Below are positions 27,522 to 36,279 of a stretch of DNA of 64,000 nucleotides, one piece after another. The position numbers and the translations under genes were made by a program. Within the stretch, counting starts at the first letter, position 1, and every line of letters starts with the position of its first letter. The notes beneath the pieces were generated by a model, which saw only the letters and a program-made list of their open reading frames with translations, was not told where the DNA came from and ran no database searches. The stretch comes from Hydrogenobaculum sp. Y04AAS1 (lineage in GTDB: Bacteria; Aquificota; Aquificia; Aquificales; Aquificaceae), in assembly GCF_000020785.1 (NCBI RefSeq), contig NC_011126.1:558001-622000 (forward strand), in the 5' to 3' direction.

Positions 27522-29273
27522 ATGTTACCAAGTTTTTACAACGCGATTTCTGGTCTTGATGCTTTTAACAACTACCTAAGCATCATATCTAACAATATGT
27601 CGAATGCCGACACAATAGGCTATAAAGCGGTAAATCCAATATTTGAAAACGTTGTAGCCAATGTAAACGTAGGTATCAACACACTCACTGATACGTTGAA
27701 ATCTACAATATACGGCGCTGGTGTTATAGTTGATTCTACACAACTAAATTGGCAACTCGGCAACTTTGAGCAAACTGGCAACAATACCGATTTAGCCATA
27801 CAAGGTAATGGACTATTTATTTTACAAGATCCAGCCAATGCTGGAAATGTTTTTTATACAAGGAACGGACAGTTTACCATAAGCCAACAAGGTTATATGG
27901 TAAATCCCGATGGTTTAAAGCTTTTAGGATATAAAGTTGATCAATCCGGGTCTGTAGTAGGCACCTCTTTGCAACCGATATATATAATACCTCAGCAACC
28001 ACCAAAAGCCACGGACTTAATAACTTATCAACAACCCACAAATCTAAACTCCACAGCCCCAAGCATAACACAAGCTTTTAATCCTCTAAATACTGCTACT
28101 TTTAACTATCAAAACACATTAACGACCTTTGATACTTTGGGAAACGCTATAGAAGGTGACACATACTTCCAGAAAACAGGACCAAATACATGGAACTATA
28201 TATACGCAGAAAATGAAAAAGCAGCATATTACAGCAATACTTCTGGTAACGTTTTATATAGAAATGTAGCTGGTACTTGGCAAAGCACAACTATAAGCGG
28301 TGGGTCTTTGACATGGTATAACATCACAACCCCACCAAATACAGCAAGCTCAAGTATTATATCTACTACAGTGTCCCCATACTATATGATATCTGGCACA
28401 AACTCATCTGGCTCTATGGTAACAGATTGGGTAGTGGATGTTACCACATCTTCTACTACTATAAGCTACGTGGTGAATCCAACAAAACCAGCTGGTGGCA
28501 CACAAGAATGGGACACTATAGGCTCTGGAGCCGCCAACGGTTTCGTACCTTACAATCTATCTAGTGGCATAGGAGTACCTATATATACTGGAAGCAGCAC
28601 AATATATGCAGCCACAGCGTTGTTAAACTTTGATCCAAACACCGGCAACATTACAACAAGTTCAACAATAGGCGTATATACTTATCCTACTTCTTCAAGC
28701 TACGAATATTTTATAGGCGCTCAAAATCCACTTGTACTAGGAGATGGAAACATAGTAGGAAACTTAAACTCGGCTAGCTCTCAATCAACAGGAGGATTAG
28801 CTTTCGGACAACTAATAGGAGCCAAACCTACAACAAGCACAAGCGCTGGTATAATAGACAACTCATATATAACTCAGGATGCATCTGATTTTACCATTAC
28901 CGCTTCTCAAGACGGTTATAGCCTTGGAAACCTTGTCAATGTCTACGTGCTATCAAGCGATGGTACAGTTGTTGGAGTTTATTCCAACGGCCAATCTACA
29001 CCTCTTTATAGAGTTGCCCTTGCTCAGTTTCAAGACCCTAACGAGCTAATAGAGAAAGGTTCCAATCTATATACGTCCATATATACACCAACGATACTGT
29101 TACCAGGAAGTGCTGACATTATACAATCAGGTATGTTAGAGCAATCAAATGTAGATATAGCGCAAGCTTATATACAACTTGTGACTGCGGAAAGATCTTA
29201 CCAAGCAAACGCAAAAGTTGTAACATCTTCCGACAACGTACTACAGGCTACTCTAAACATGGTTACAGGTTAA
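27522..29273 (+). CDS. flgE: Flagellar hook protein FlgE
   Basis: Structural subunit of the hook. N-terminal rod-type motif with NNMSNADTIGYKA and the C-terminal heptad-rich helix (SNVDIAQAYIQLVTAERSYQANAKVV). The central region is long, Ser/Thr/Gly-rich and variable. At 583 residues it is larger than enteric FlgE (about 400), the extra lying in the surface-exposed middle. Strong AAGGAGGT ribosome site. Confidence 0.92.
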   Translation: MLPSFYNAISGLDAFNNYLSIISNNMSNADTIGYKAVNPIFENVVANVNVGINTLTDTLKSTIYGAGVIVDSTQLNWQLGNFEQTGNNTDLAIQGNGLFILQDPANAGNVFYTRNGQFTISQQGYMVNPDGLKLLGYKVDQSGSVVGTSLQPIYIIPQQPPKATDLITYQQPTNLNSTAPSITQAFNPLNTATFNYQNTLTTFDTLGNAIEGDTYFQKTGPNTWNYIYAENEKAAYYSNTSGNVLYRNVAGTWQSTTISGGSLTWYNITTPPNTASSSIISTTVSPYYMISGTNSSGSMVTDWVVDVTTSSTTISYVVNPTKPAGGTQEWDTIGSGAANGFVPYNLSSGIGVPIYTGSSTIYAATALLNFDPNTGNITTSSTIGVYTYPTSSSYEYFIGAQNPLVLGDGNIVGNLNSASSQSTGGLAFGQLIGAKPTTSTSAGIIDNSYITQDASDFTITASQDGYSLGNLVNVYVLSSDGTVVGVYSNGQSTPLYRVALAQFQDPNELIEKGSNLYTSIYTPTILLPGSADIIQSGMLEQSNVDIAQAYIQLVTAERSYQANAKVVTSSDNVLQATLNMVTG

Positions 29274-29284
29274 AATAGTATAGT

Positions 29285-29770
29285 ATGGCAGAGGAACAGG
29301 TAAAAAAAGAAGAGATTGGTAAAACGGGTGGCAAAAAGAAACTTATATTTATATTGATACCGGTTATCCTTCTTTTAATAGGAGGAGGTGCCGGCGCCTA
29401 TTTTTTCCTAATACATAAAAAAAGGGAATCAACAAAACAGATGGTTGTAGCATCACAAAAGCTTGGTGTGATGTATAACCTAGGTTCTTTTCTAGTAAAC
29501 TTAGCCGATAAAAATGCAAATACTTATGCAAAAGTATCTATTACATTAGAACTATCAAACGAAAAGGTTCAACAAGAAGTTGTAAAACGATTACCAATCA
29601 TAAAAGATGCCATTATAAATTTGCTTAGCTCAAAAACTTACGATGAAATAAGGACTCCCGAAGGAAAAGAAGAACTAAGACTAGAACTTATTAAAAGAAT
29701 AAATGCAATATTGGTTACAGGTGGAGTACAAAACATTTACTTTACACAATTTATAGTACAATCTATGTAG
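29285..29770 (+). CDS. fliL: Flagellar basal-body protein FliL
   Basis: Stator-associated membrane protein. A Lys-rich N-terminus, one membrane helix (LIFILIPVILLLIGGGAGAYFF) and a periplasmic domain with YNLGSFLVNLAD and RTPEGKEELRLELIKRINAIL, typical of FliL. Length 161. Confidence 0.92.
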   Translation: MAEEQVKKEEIGKTGGKKKLIFILIPVILLLIGGGAGAYFFLIHKKRESTKQMVVASQKLGVMYNLGSFLVNLADKNANTYAKVSITLELSNEKVQQEVVKRLPIIKDAIINLLSSKTYDEIRTPEGKEELRLELIKRINAILVTGGVQNIYFTQFIVQSM

Positions 29771-29774
29771 ATTT

Positions 29775-30047
29775 GTGGAAATAGTTTTATTTCTAAAAAC
29801 GTTGAGCGCTCTCGGCATGGTCCTATCGCTTATAGCATTTTTATATACAGCTTTTGATTGGAAAAAGATAATTCAAACAACCTACAACCCTAGCGATATA
29901 GTTAGCATATACAAAATAATACCCATTGACAAACATTCTAAGTTTATAATACTAAAAGCTAAAAACAAACTAATCTTAGTATTTGTATCAAAAGATTATG
30001 CTAAACTTATATATGAGATGGATTATGAGGCTAAAGACGTTAGTTAA
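29775..30047 (+). CDS. fliO: Probable flagellar export protein FliO
   Basis: 90-residue protein with one N-terminal membrane helix (LSALGMVLSLIAFLYTAF) and a small cytoplasmic beta-rich domain (SKFIILKAKNKLILVFVSKDYAKLI) like the SH3-like part of FliO. Sequence alone is weak; the position between fliL and fliP is the main support. GTG start, 4 bases after fliL. Its end overlaps fliP. Confidence 0.65.
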   Translation: MEIVLFLKTLSALGMVLSLIAFLYTAFDWKKIIQTTYNPSDIVSIYKIIPIDKHSKFIILKAKNKLILVFVSKDYAKLIYEMDYEAKDVS

Positions 30048-30783
30048 CATAGGCCTATTGCTTTTAATATTTATACATTTAGCAATGGCTCAAAACGAAA
30101 ATCCTATCAATGTCATACCAGGCATACAGGTAAAGTTTAACAACGGTAACTTCACCGAAGCTATAAGGCTTATCCTGATATTAACAGTACTGAGCTTAGC
30201 GCCATCCATAATAATAATGACGACATCTTTTATCAGAATAGTCACCGTTTTATCAGTGTTAAGACAAGCTATTGGTCTCCCAAATGTCCCTCCAAACCAG
30301 GTGATAACGTCTTTAGCGCTTTTCCTTACGTTCTATGTCATGTATCCTGTAATAAATCAAATAAATCAGAACGCTTTACAGCCATATCTTCAGCACAAAA
30401 TTACAGATAAACAATTTATACAAAATACGATAGAACCTATCAAAGATTTTATGGTAAGAAACACAAAAGTAAGCACCGAAAGAACGTTTTTATTAGCTTC
30501 AAACATACCAAACAAAGATAATATAAAAAACATAAACGACCTACCTTTAAGCGTAGTAATTCCAGCTTTTATGGTTAGTGAGCTATCAATAGCCTTTCAA
30601 ATTATATTTTTGCTTTACTTACCGTTTCTAATAATAGATATGGTGGTATCCGCCATACTGCTTGCAATGGGCATCATCATGATACCGCCAACCGTCATAT
30701 CCTTACCATTTAAGATTATGCTTTTTGTACTTGTAAACGGTTGGGAATTAGTTATCTTATCGTTGGTGAGGAGTTACCATTGA
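30025..30783 (+). CDS. fliP: Flagellar export-gate protein FliP
   Basis: Core subunit of the FliPQR export gate. A cleavable signal peptide (MRLKTLVNIGLLLLIFIHLA) is followed by the conserved SFIRIVTVLSVLRQAIGLPN and PPNQVITSLALFLT and three further membrane helices. The start is ATG 30025 (or 30013 in the same frame); the frame is open further upstream but overlaps fliO. It overlaps the fliQ start at its stop. Confidence 0.92.
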   Translation: MRLKTLVNIGLLLLIFIHLAMAQNENPINVIPGIQVKFNNGNFTEAIRLILILTVLSLAPSIIIMTTSFIRIVTVLSVLRQAIGLPNVPPNQVITSLALFLTFYVMYPVINQINQNALQPYLQHKITDKQFIQNTIEPIKDFMVRNTKVSTERTFLLASNIPNKDNIKNINDLPLSVVIPAFMVSELSIAFQIIFLLYLPFLIIDMVVSAILLAMGIIMIPPTVISLPFKIMLFVLVNGWELVILSLVRSYH

Positions 30784-31049
30784 GTCAAGATCAAGTGCTT
30801 ACCATCACCGAAAATATGCTGAAGATGACAGTGCTCTTGTCCGCTCCTATACTTTTAACTACATTCATAGTAGGACTTTTAATCAGTATACTTCAATCTG
30901 CCACTCAAATCCAAGAAATGACGCTTAGCTATATTCCCAAAATACTTGCGGCGTTTTTCGTAATATTCTTGCTTGGTAGTTGGATGATGAAACATATGGT
31001 AGATTATACAAAAGAAATCATCATCAATATACCAAACTATATAAGATAA
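30780..31049 (+). CDS. fliQ: Flagellar export-gate protein FliQ
   Basis: 89-residue gate protein with two membrane helices: N-terminal MSQDQVLTITENMLKMTVLL and the family segment LISILQSATQIQEMTLSYIPK. The start is a TTG at 30780 overlapping the fliP stop, with GGTGAGGAG as ribosome site at a normal distance. An upstream in-frame ATG at 30741 lies within fliP and is unlikely. Confidence 0.93.
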   Translation: MSQDQVLTITENMLKMTVLLSAPILLTTFIVGLLISILQSATQIQEMTLSYIPKILAAFFVIFLLGSWMMKHMVDYTKEIIINIPNYIR

Positions 31050-31050
31050 T

Positions 31051-31827
31051 ATGACGTTAAGTATATCTATACCATATCTCATAACGTTCTTACTTATAAC
31101 GCTTAGAATATCTTCTATAGTATTTTTAGCACCGATTTTTGGGGATTTGCCAAACAGCTTTAAGATATTTTTTGTGATAGCTTTTAGTGTATCGCTTTAT
31201 TATTACAACCCTGTAAAACCAGTCTATACAGATAGTTTTATAATATTAACACTGATGGCTTTGAAAGAATTTAGCTTGGGTTTTATTATAAGCTTGATAC
31301 TAAGATTCTTAGTAGATATTTTCTTTGTTTTTGGAGAATTCGTGTCTAGTTCTCTTGGATTGTCAAACGCCACTATCTTAAATCCGCTTATGGGAAATTC
31401 TACAATTTTGGGCACATACTTTAGTTATTTTTTCATGGGGCTTTTCGCAGCATCATCTGGTTTTGAATATATTTACTTTATTCTATCGGAAAGCCTTAAG
31501 AGTATACCGCTTGGAGTCTTTGATCTATACAACATGAGACCTGAGTTTATATTAAATATCTTTTATAAAAGCTTTTATACTGCTTTTCAATTAGCTCTTC
31601 CTATGATAGCTATAGGTCTTGTGATGAATATAATTCTAGCAGCTATCAATAGGCTTATACCTCAGATAAACGTTTTCATGGTAGGCATGCCACTTCAAAC
31701 ACTTATAGGTATGATATTTTTGTTGCTTATTTTCCCTCTATTAGGGATACTTATGCACCAAATATTTGAACATTATTTTAAATTTATGCTAGAGTTTACA
31801 AGGGGTTATCATGGCCTCGGAAAATAA
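31051..31827 (+). CDS. fliR: Flagellar export-gate protein FliR
   Basis: Membrane protein of 258 residues with six hydrophobic segments, completing the FliPQR gate. Family features include RISSIVFLAPIFGDLP near residues 18-33 and INRLIPQINVFMVGMPLQ in the second half. It begins one base after fliQ; its end overlaps flhB by 17 bases. Confidence 0.92.
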   Translation: MTLSISIPYLITFLLITLRISSIVFLAPIFGDLPNSFKIFFVIAFSVSLYYYNPVKPVYTDSFIILTLMALKEFSLGFIISLILRFLVDIFFVFGEFVSSSLGLSNATILNPLMGNSTILGTYFSYFFMGLFAASSGFEYIYFILSESLKSIPLGVFDLYNMRPEFILNIFYKSFYTAFQLALPMIAIGLVMNIILAAINRLIPQINVFMVGMPLQTLIGMIFLLLIFPLLGILMHQIFEHYFKFMLEFTRGYHGLGK

Positions 31828-32872
31828 AACAGAAAAAGCTACACCATATCGAAGAGGCAAGCTGAAATCGGAAGGTAACGTAGCAAAAAGCCAAGAAGTT
31901 GTATCTGCCCTTTTGATGCTAGTTTCAACAGGGGCATTGTTTTTTATAGGTTATAAAATCTTTATACTATTTTCGGATTTAATATTGGATGGGAGTTTAC
32001 GAATAGATGACCCTTCGTTTACACCTTCTGATGCTACAAAGTTTTTAGGTTTATCTTTCAAAAAGCTGCTATCAGACATTACACCTCTTTTTATATTAGC
32101 TGTTTTGATAGTTGTATTTGGATATATTTTGCAGTTTGGTTTTATATTTACATTTAAACCTTTAGAGCCTAATTTTTCTAAACTGAATCCTGTAGATGGC
32201 CTCAAAAACCTCTTTAGCCTCAACGCACTTTTTGAACTAGTTAAAAACTCTTTAAAAGTTATGCTTCTTTTAATAGCGTCGTTTTTTATATTATATTTTA
32301 GTTTTCATACCCTTGTATTTTCTTCCTACATGTCACCATCTAAGGGCCTTAGTGAAATAGCAAGGTTAATTTTTAAGCTTTTAATATCTATAGGTATAAT
32401 AGGTCTGATGCTTGCGGGGTTGGATTTCGCTTACAAAAAATTTGACTATGAAAAGCGTATAAAAATGTCAAAGCAGGAGGTAAAAGATGAGTTTAAACAG
32501 TTTGAAGGAAATATTGAGGTAAAAGCAAAGATAAGAAGGAGAATGATGGAGCTATCAAGATCTAGAATGATGCAAGAAGTCCCAAAAGCAAGCGTAGTAA
32601 TCACAAACCCAACACACTTTGCAGTGGCTTTAAGATATATACCAAAACAAGATAGAGCACCTATTGTAGTAGCAAAAGGTCAAGATTATATGGCTAAAAA
32701 AATCATAGAAATAGCAGAACTAAACGATGTTCCAGTAGTAAGAAAGCCAGAGTTAGCAAGGGCACTTTACAAAGCGGTAGATATAGAAGAAGAAATACCA
32801 CCGGAGTTCTACAAAGCTGTAGCCGAAATAATAGCTTATATAGTAAAAAGAAAACAGCGTGGTCTCTTATGA
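31811..32872 (+). CDS. flhB: Flagellar export switch protein FlhB
   Basis: Substrate-specificity switch of the export apparatus. N-terminal KTEKATPYRRGKLKSEGNVAKSQE, four membrane helices, and a cytoplasmic domain with the self-cleaving NPTH motif in VVITNPTHFAVALRY. Length 353. It is followed by queE with a stop/start overlap. Confidence 0.94.
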   Translation: MASENKTEKATPYRRGKLKSEGNVAKSQEVVSALLMLVSTGALFFIGYKIFILFSDLILDGSLRIDDPSFTPSDATKFLGLSFKKLLSDITPLFILAVLIVVFGYILQFGFIFTFKPLEPNFSKLNPVDGLKNLFSLNALFELVKNSLKVMLLLIASFFILYFSFHTLVFSSYMSPSKGLSEIARLIFKLLISIGIIGLMLAGLDFAYKKFDYEKRIKMSKQEVKDEFKQFEGNIEVKAKIRRRMMELSRSRMMQEVPKASVVITNPTHFAVALRYIPKQDRAPIVVAKGQDYMAKKIIEIAELNDVPVVRKPELARALYKAVDIEEEIPPEFYKAVAEIIAYIVKRKQRGLL

Positions 32873-33507
32873 TAAATGAGGTTTTTTATTCTATACAAGG
32901 AGAAGGATTTTTGATAGGTACTCCCGCTTTGTTTGTGAGATTTCAAGGGTGCAATTTAAGATGCGTTTGGTGTGATGAAAAAAATGCTTTAGATTTTGAC
33001 AAAACCACAAAATCCTACACCAAAGCGATAGAAGAAATAGAAGATATACTAGCTGCCCATAATCCATCTTTAATAGTACTAACGGGCGGTGAACCTCTTT
33101 TAAACGAAGATTTTATAAATATTTTTTCTTATTTTAAAAGCCTAGATAAAACAATACAAATAGAAACAAACGCCACAATCTTAAAAGACGATATAGAAAC
33201 ACTCTTTAAAACCTATGCAAGAACTTACATTACGTTATCGCCAAAATACATATCAAACTATATCATACATCCGAAGTTTTTGGCTTTTGATAAAAACATA
33301 GAGTTAAAGATAGTGGTAGATGAGCATTTGAATGAAGGCATTTTAGAAAGAGAGTACATGAAGCCCTTTATAGAAAAAGGGTTGTTGATACTACAGCCTC
33401 TGTGGGAAAATGGAAACGTGAAGTTTCTTGATAAAGCAATAAAGCTAGCAGAAAAATTCAACACTAGAATAATACCACAAATGCACAAACTTTTAGGTTT
33501 AAAATAA
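32869..33507 (+). CDS. queE: 7-carboxy-7-deazaguanine synthase
   Basis: Radical SAM enzyme making CDG, an intermediate of queuosine tRNA modification. N-terminal YSIQGEGFLIGTPALFVRFQ, iron-sulfur motif CNLRCVWC (CxxxCxxC), and GGEPLL SAM loop. Length 212 is normal. Positioned at the end of the flagellar operon with an ATGA overlap with flhB, so probably co-transcribed though functionally unrelated. Confidence 0.92.
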   Translation: MINEVFYSIQGEGFLIGTPALFVRFQGCNLRCVWCDEKNALDFDKTTKSYTKAIEEIEDILAAHNPSLIVLTGGEPLLNEDFINIFSYFKSLDKTIQIETNATILKDDIETLFKTYARTYITLSPKYISNYIIHPKFLAFDKNIELKIVVDEHLNEGILEREYMKPFIEKGLLILQPLWENGNVKFLDKAIKLAEKFNTRIIPQMHKLLGLK

Positions 33508-33968
33508 TGGAAATAAAGATATACACGGACGGAAGTTGTTTGGGAAACCCAGGAGCAGGTGGTTACTGTGCCATATTAAAAGCCATAAAAAATGGCAAAG
33601 TAGTAAAAGAAAAGATAATAAAGGGTACTGAGGCAAACACCACCAACAACCGAATGGAACTAAAAGCTGTAATAGAGGCTTTAAAAGCTTTAAGTAAAAA
33701 AGACCAAAAAATAACCATATATACAGATAGCCAATACGTGGCAAACGGCATAAAGCTATGGCTAAATAATTGGATTAAAAAGGATTTTAAAGGCATAAAA
33801 AACGAAGATTTATGGAAAGAGCTTTACGAGCTTTTAAAAAATCAAAATATAGAAGTAGTGTGGTTAAGAGGGCATCAAAAGAACAAAGGAGATGATCATG
33901 ACACAAACAATTTATGTGATAAAATAGCAAAAGAAGAGGCTATGAAGGTAATAAAAGAGACCTCATGA
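33507..33968 (+). CDS. rnhA: Ribonuclease HI
   Basis: Cleaves the RNA strand of RNA-DNA hybrids. The catalytic acidic residues are visible: D in IYTDGSCLGNPG, E in NNRMELKAVIEAL, D in IYTDSQYV and D in the C-terminal DKIAKEEA region. The basic-protrusion stretch KLWLNNWIKKDFKG is present. Length 153. TAATG overlap with queE. The last 29 bases overlap the convergent gene on the minus strand. Confidence 0.94.
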   Translation: MEIKIYTDGSCLGNPGAGGYCAILKAIKNGKVVKEKIIKGTEANTTNNRMELKAVIEALKALSKKDQKITIYTDSQYVANGIKLWLNNWIKKDFKGIKNEDLWKELYELLKNQNIEVVWLRGHQKNKGDDHDTNNLCDKIAKEEAMKVIKETS

Positions 33969-34287
33969 AAGCTTCAGCGTATTCTACAGGCTCCCCTGGT
34001 TTTTGTATATATATATCAAAATGTTCTTTGTAAAGATAGGGAAAATCTTTTACGTTTTCAAAATAATGTAAAGCTTGATCTTCTTGTTTTAGAGCATAGT
34101 TTATAAGCGATAAAAGTAAATATTTCTCTTTTGAGTCATTGGCTAAAAGTAACCATTTGGAAGCCTCTATGTATTGAGATTTATGTATGTACTTTATAGC
34201 TCTTGCAAGGTTTTTGTCTATATCAAGGTTTTCACATACTTTGACTTTATTCTTATCCAATATTAAAATCCTAAAGCCAATGCGCAT
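33940..34287 (-). CDS. Hypothetical TPR-like protein, 115 residues
   Basis: No family recognised. The middle is helical with a TPR-like cadence (LARAIKYIHKSQYIEASKWLLLA, then YALKQEDQALHYFENV). No signal peptide or membrane helix. It starts 6 bases after the 48-residue microprotein gene and may be the last gene of the microprotein operon. Its 3' end overlaps rnhA by 29 bases. Confidence 0.62.
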   Translation of the reverse strand: MRIGFRILILDKNKVKVCENLDIDKNLARAIKYIHKSQYIEASKWLLLANDSKEKYLLLSLINYALKQEDQALHYFENVKDFPYLYKEHFDIYIQKPGEPVEYAEAFMRSLLLPS

Positions 34288-34293
34288 TAGGTA

Positions 34294-34440
34294 TTAGTCT
34301 TCGTCTTGTTCTTTAAGTGGTGATTCTCCTCTTTCTTGTTCTGTGATATCAACTACATAAGCTATAATGTAAGACATAGTAGCTACTACCACAAGGGCGG
34401 TGATAGCTAAAAAATCCATATACTTCCACATTCCACCCAT
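34294..34440 (-). CDS. 48-residue single-TM microprotein, first in the array from the left
   Basis: One membrane helix (FLAITALVVVATMSYIIAYVV) with a short N-terminus (MGGMWKYMD) and an acidic cytoplasmic- or periplasmic-side tail (TEQERGESPLKEQDED). AAGGAG stands ahead of ATG 34440. The start follows the stop of the next microprotein gene by one base. Function unknown. Confidence 0.68.
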   Translation of the reverse strand: MGGMWKYMDFLAITALVVVATMSYIIAYVVDITEQERGESPLKEQDED

Positions 34441-34441
34441 A

Positions 34442-34603
34442 TTAAGTTTCTCCTTTTTTGTTGCCACCTTTCCATATCGGTAGCACAAAAGATACTACCA
34501 TGATAGCCAGCACTCCAAAAGCTAAAAAAGCAAACCATTCTCTATCTGCTGGCGTAACTGCTTTTGCCATCACTTCATTCATTACCCTTATTGCTTCTTC
34601 CAT
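34442..34603 (-). CDS. 53-residue single-TM microprotein
   Basis: Reads MEEAIRVMNEVMAKAVTPAD at the N-terminus, then one membrane helix (WFAFLAFGVLAIMVVSFVLP) and a Gly/Lys-rich tail. The ATG at 34603 lies inside the preceding microprotein gene (29-base overlap), preceded by AGGAGATAGG as ribosome site. Too short for ordinary gene callers; support comes from the coupled overlaps and conserved layout of the four frames. Confidence 0.66.
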   Translation of the reverse strand: MEEAIRVMNEVMAKAVTPADREWFAFLAFGVLAIMVVSFVLPIWKGGNKKGET

Positions 34604-34736
34604 TTTTCCTATCTCCTCTCATAACATAAAGATAAAGCACAAGACCAAAAGATATTATCATCATTATCATAACAATGGTCATGAAAATAACGTCCCATAT
34701 CCTAAAGACAAACGGCACATACATGTGGTGTCCCAT
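34575..34736 (-). CDS. 53-residue single-TM microprotein with His-rich N-terminus
   Basis: Starts MGHHMYVPFVFRIWD, followed by a Met/Ile-rich membrane helix (VIFMTIVMIMMIISFGLVLY) and a basic tail with GDRKNGRSNKGNE. Its ATG overlaps the stop of the next gene (TAATG). The paired histidines at residues 3-4 could bind metal or heme; this is speculation. Function unknown. Confidence 0.66.
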   Translation of the reverse strand: MGHHMYVPFVFRIWDVIFMTIVMIMMIISFGLVLYLYVMRGDRKNGRSNKGNE

Positions 34737-34849
34737 TATTCTCTACTCTTTTGCCCTTTTTTGCTAGAAAAAATACTATACATAAATATACTAAACATAA
34801 GAAGCAAGACGAAACCAACAACACCTATAACTATAATTCTAAAAATCAT
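34736..34849 (-). CDS. 37-residue single-TM microprotein, first gene of the array
   Basis: Reads MIFRIIVIGVVGFVLLLMFS and ends in a basic tail (SSKKGQKSRE). AGAGGG lies seven bases before the ATG. A TATAAT box 17 bases upstream suggests the array has its own promoter, separate from the TPR lipoprotein gene. Function unknown. Confidence 0.62.
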   Translation of the reverse strand: MIFRIIVIGVVGFVLLLMFSIFMYSIFSSKKGQKSRE

Positions 34850-34866
34850 AAAAGCCCTCTTAACGT

Positions 34867-34872
34867 ATTATA
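34867..34872 (-). promoter_or_regulatory. -10 box upstream of the microprotein array
   Basis: Minus-strand TATAAT, 17 bases before the first microprotein ATG, leaving about 11 bases of leader with an AGAGGG ribosome site. It lies in the 52-base gap after the TPR lipoprotein gene. No clear -35. Confidence 0.45.
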
Positions 34873-34901
34873 TCACTTAATTATGTAAAAATTATAAAAA
34901 C

Positions 34902-36260
34902 TTAAAATCCAAGACTCTTAAATTTTGGCAGCATATTCTGTTGGGCTAAGATACTTTTGTATTGGTTGAAAAGCTCTTTCGCTTTTTCATTGTTTCCAAG
35001 CTTTTGATAACAAGATATATCTTCATAAAGGGCTTTTGCCATCGTATCGTATATACCAAACTTTTCTAAATAAGGTACGGCTTCATCAAGATATGCCACT
35101 GCATTTTTGCATTGATTCATTTTATACAAGTCGTTGCCTACGTTGTATAGGTCCAAATCAAGTCCATATCTGGCACCACCCTTTCTGGTTTTATACCCTC
35201 TTATCATAAGGGCTTGCAAGTGATACTGATAAGCTTTTTGGTAATTGCCTTTTTGATAATATATATCGCCAAGATGCCTTAGTGGTATAGCGGCTCCTTC
35301 CGTATCACCGTTTTTAAGAGCTATCTGAGAAGATTCTACGTAATACTTTTCAGCATCTGGCAAATCACCTTTCTTTTCATAGGCTTGCCCTAAAAGGTTG
35401 TATAAAAGCCCAAGCGTATTTGGCTTATCCTGACCAAGAGCTATGGCTTGTTGTAAATATTCTATAGCCTTGTCGTAATCTCCAGTTTCAAGGTAGAAAT
35501 TGCCAGAATAATAATATGTCGTATATAAAAGGTTGTTGTCGTTTAGAAGTTTTGCTATTTTAAAAGCTCTAGACAAATCTCTTAAAGCGAGTTGTTTTTG
35601 ACCAGACTTGGCCTTGTTTAACACGCTATTAAGAATCTTCTGAGTATATATTTTGATATCACTTATAAAACTAGATACATCAATACCATTTTCTTGAGCT
35701 ATCCTTATATATTTAAATACCTTGTCTATGTCGTAGTATCTAGATGATAAAAAGTCGTTGTAAGCTATATAATAAGCTGCTTCTCCAATAAGATACTTTT
35801 TACCTACTACGTTTGCAAACTCAAAAGCTTTTTTTAACACTTCATTTGCTTTTTGATATCTTTCTGACTTCATTAAGTTTATGCCTTTACTTATAATCTC
35901 TTCAATCTGCTTGGTGGGTTTTGCATAAACCTCAAATCCGTAATCTGTCTCATGTATCATGTATTCGTCTTTTGAAGAGTTGCAATATAGCCATGGACCG
36001 TTCTTTATAAAATCACCACCTTTTGCCTTACAGTATAAAGAAGCCAAATGTTCGTACTCTTTGCGTTTTTGAGGGTTTGTAAGATGAAAGTTAAAATACA
36101 TAGGCTTTTGTATCATATCAAGATAAAAAGGAACAACGCTCTCAGAGTATTCTACAAAGTTTGAATAATCTTGAAAATCTTTCTTTTGATAAACTCTTTC
36201 GCAACTAGACAGGGCCACTACGCCAACCACCATTCCTAAATATATAATTTTTTTGTCCAT
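34902..36260 (-). CDS. TPR-repeat lipoprotein
   Basis: Exported lipoprotein of 452 residues: signal peptide ending in the lipobox LSSC (Cys near residue 20), then an N-terminal region without recognised family, then at least five TPR repeats from about residue 220 (YYSGNFYLETGDYDKAIEYL, LYNLLGQAYEKKGDLPDAEKYY, RHLGDIYYQKGNYQKAYQY and others). TPR repeats scaffold protein complexes. It starts 19 bases after the Fe-S membrane protein, with AAGGAGAGG as ribosome site, so the two probably work together, perhaps in assembly of a respiratory complex. Confidence 0.82.
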   Translation of the reverse strand: MDKKIIYLGMVVGVVALSSCERVYQKKDFQDYSNFVEYSESVVPFYLDMIQKPMYFNFHLTNPQKRKEYEHLASLYCKAKGGDFIKNGPWLYCNSSKDEYMIHETDYGFEVYAKPTKQIEEIISKGINLMKSERYQKANEVLKKAFEFANVVGKKYLIGEAAYYIAYNDFLSSRYYDIDKVFKYIRIAQENGIDVSSFISDIKIYTQKILNSVLNKAKSGQKQLALRDLSRAFKIAKLLNDNNLLYTTYYYSGNFYLETGDYDKAIEYLQQAIALGQDKPNTLGLLYNLLGQAYEKKGDLPDAEKYYVESSQIALKNGDTEGAAIPLRHLGDIYYQKGNYQKAYQYHLQALMIRGYKTRKGGARYGLDLDLYNVGNDLYKMNQCKNAVAYLDEAVPYLEKFGIYDTMAKALYEDISCYQKLGNNEKAKELFNQYKSILAQQNMLPKFKSLGF

Positions 36261-36279
36261 TTTTTCCTCTCCTTAAAAT

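Noticed and set aside
29504-29511. Perfect GCCGATAA (sigma-28 -10 consensus) inside fliL
   Set aside because: No TAAA element at the required distance (nearest is four bases away) and the site is in the middle of a coding region.
33940-33968. 29-base convergent overlap of rnhA with the 115-residue gene
   Set aside because: Both frames look real and short convergent overlaps are common in compact genomes; not evidence of a truncated gene.
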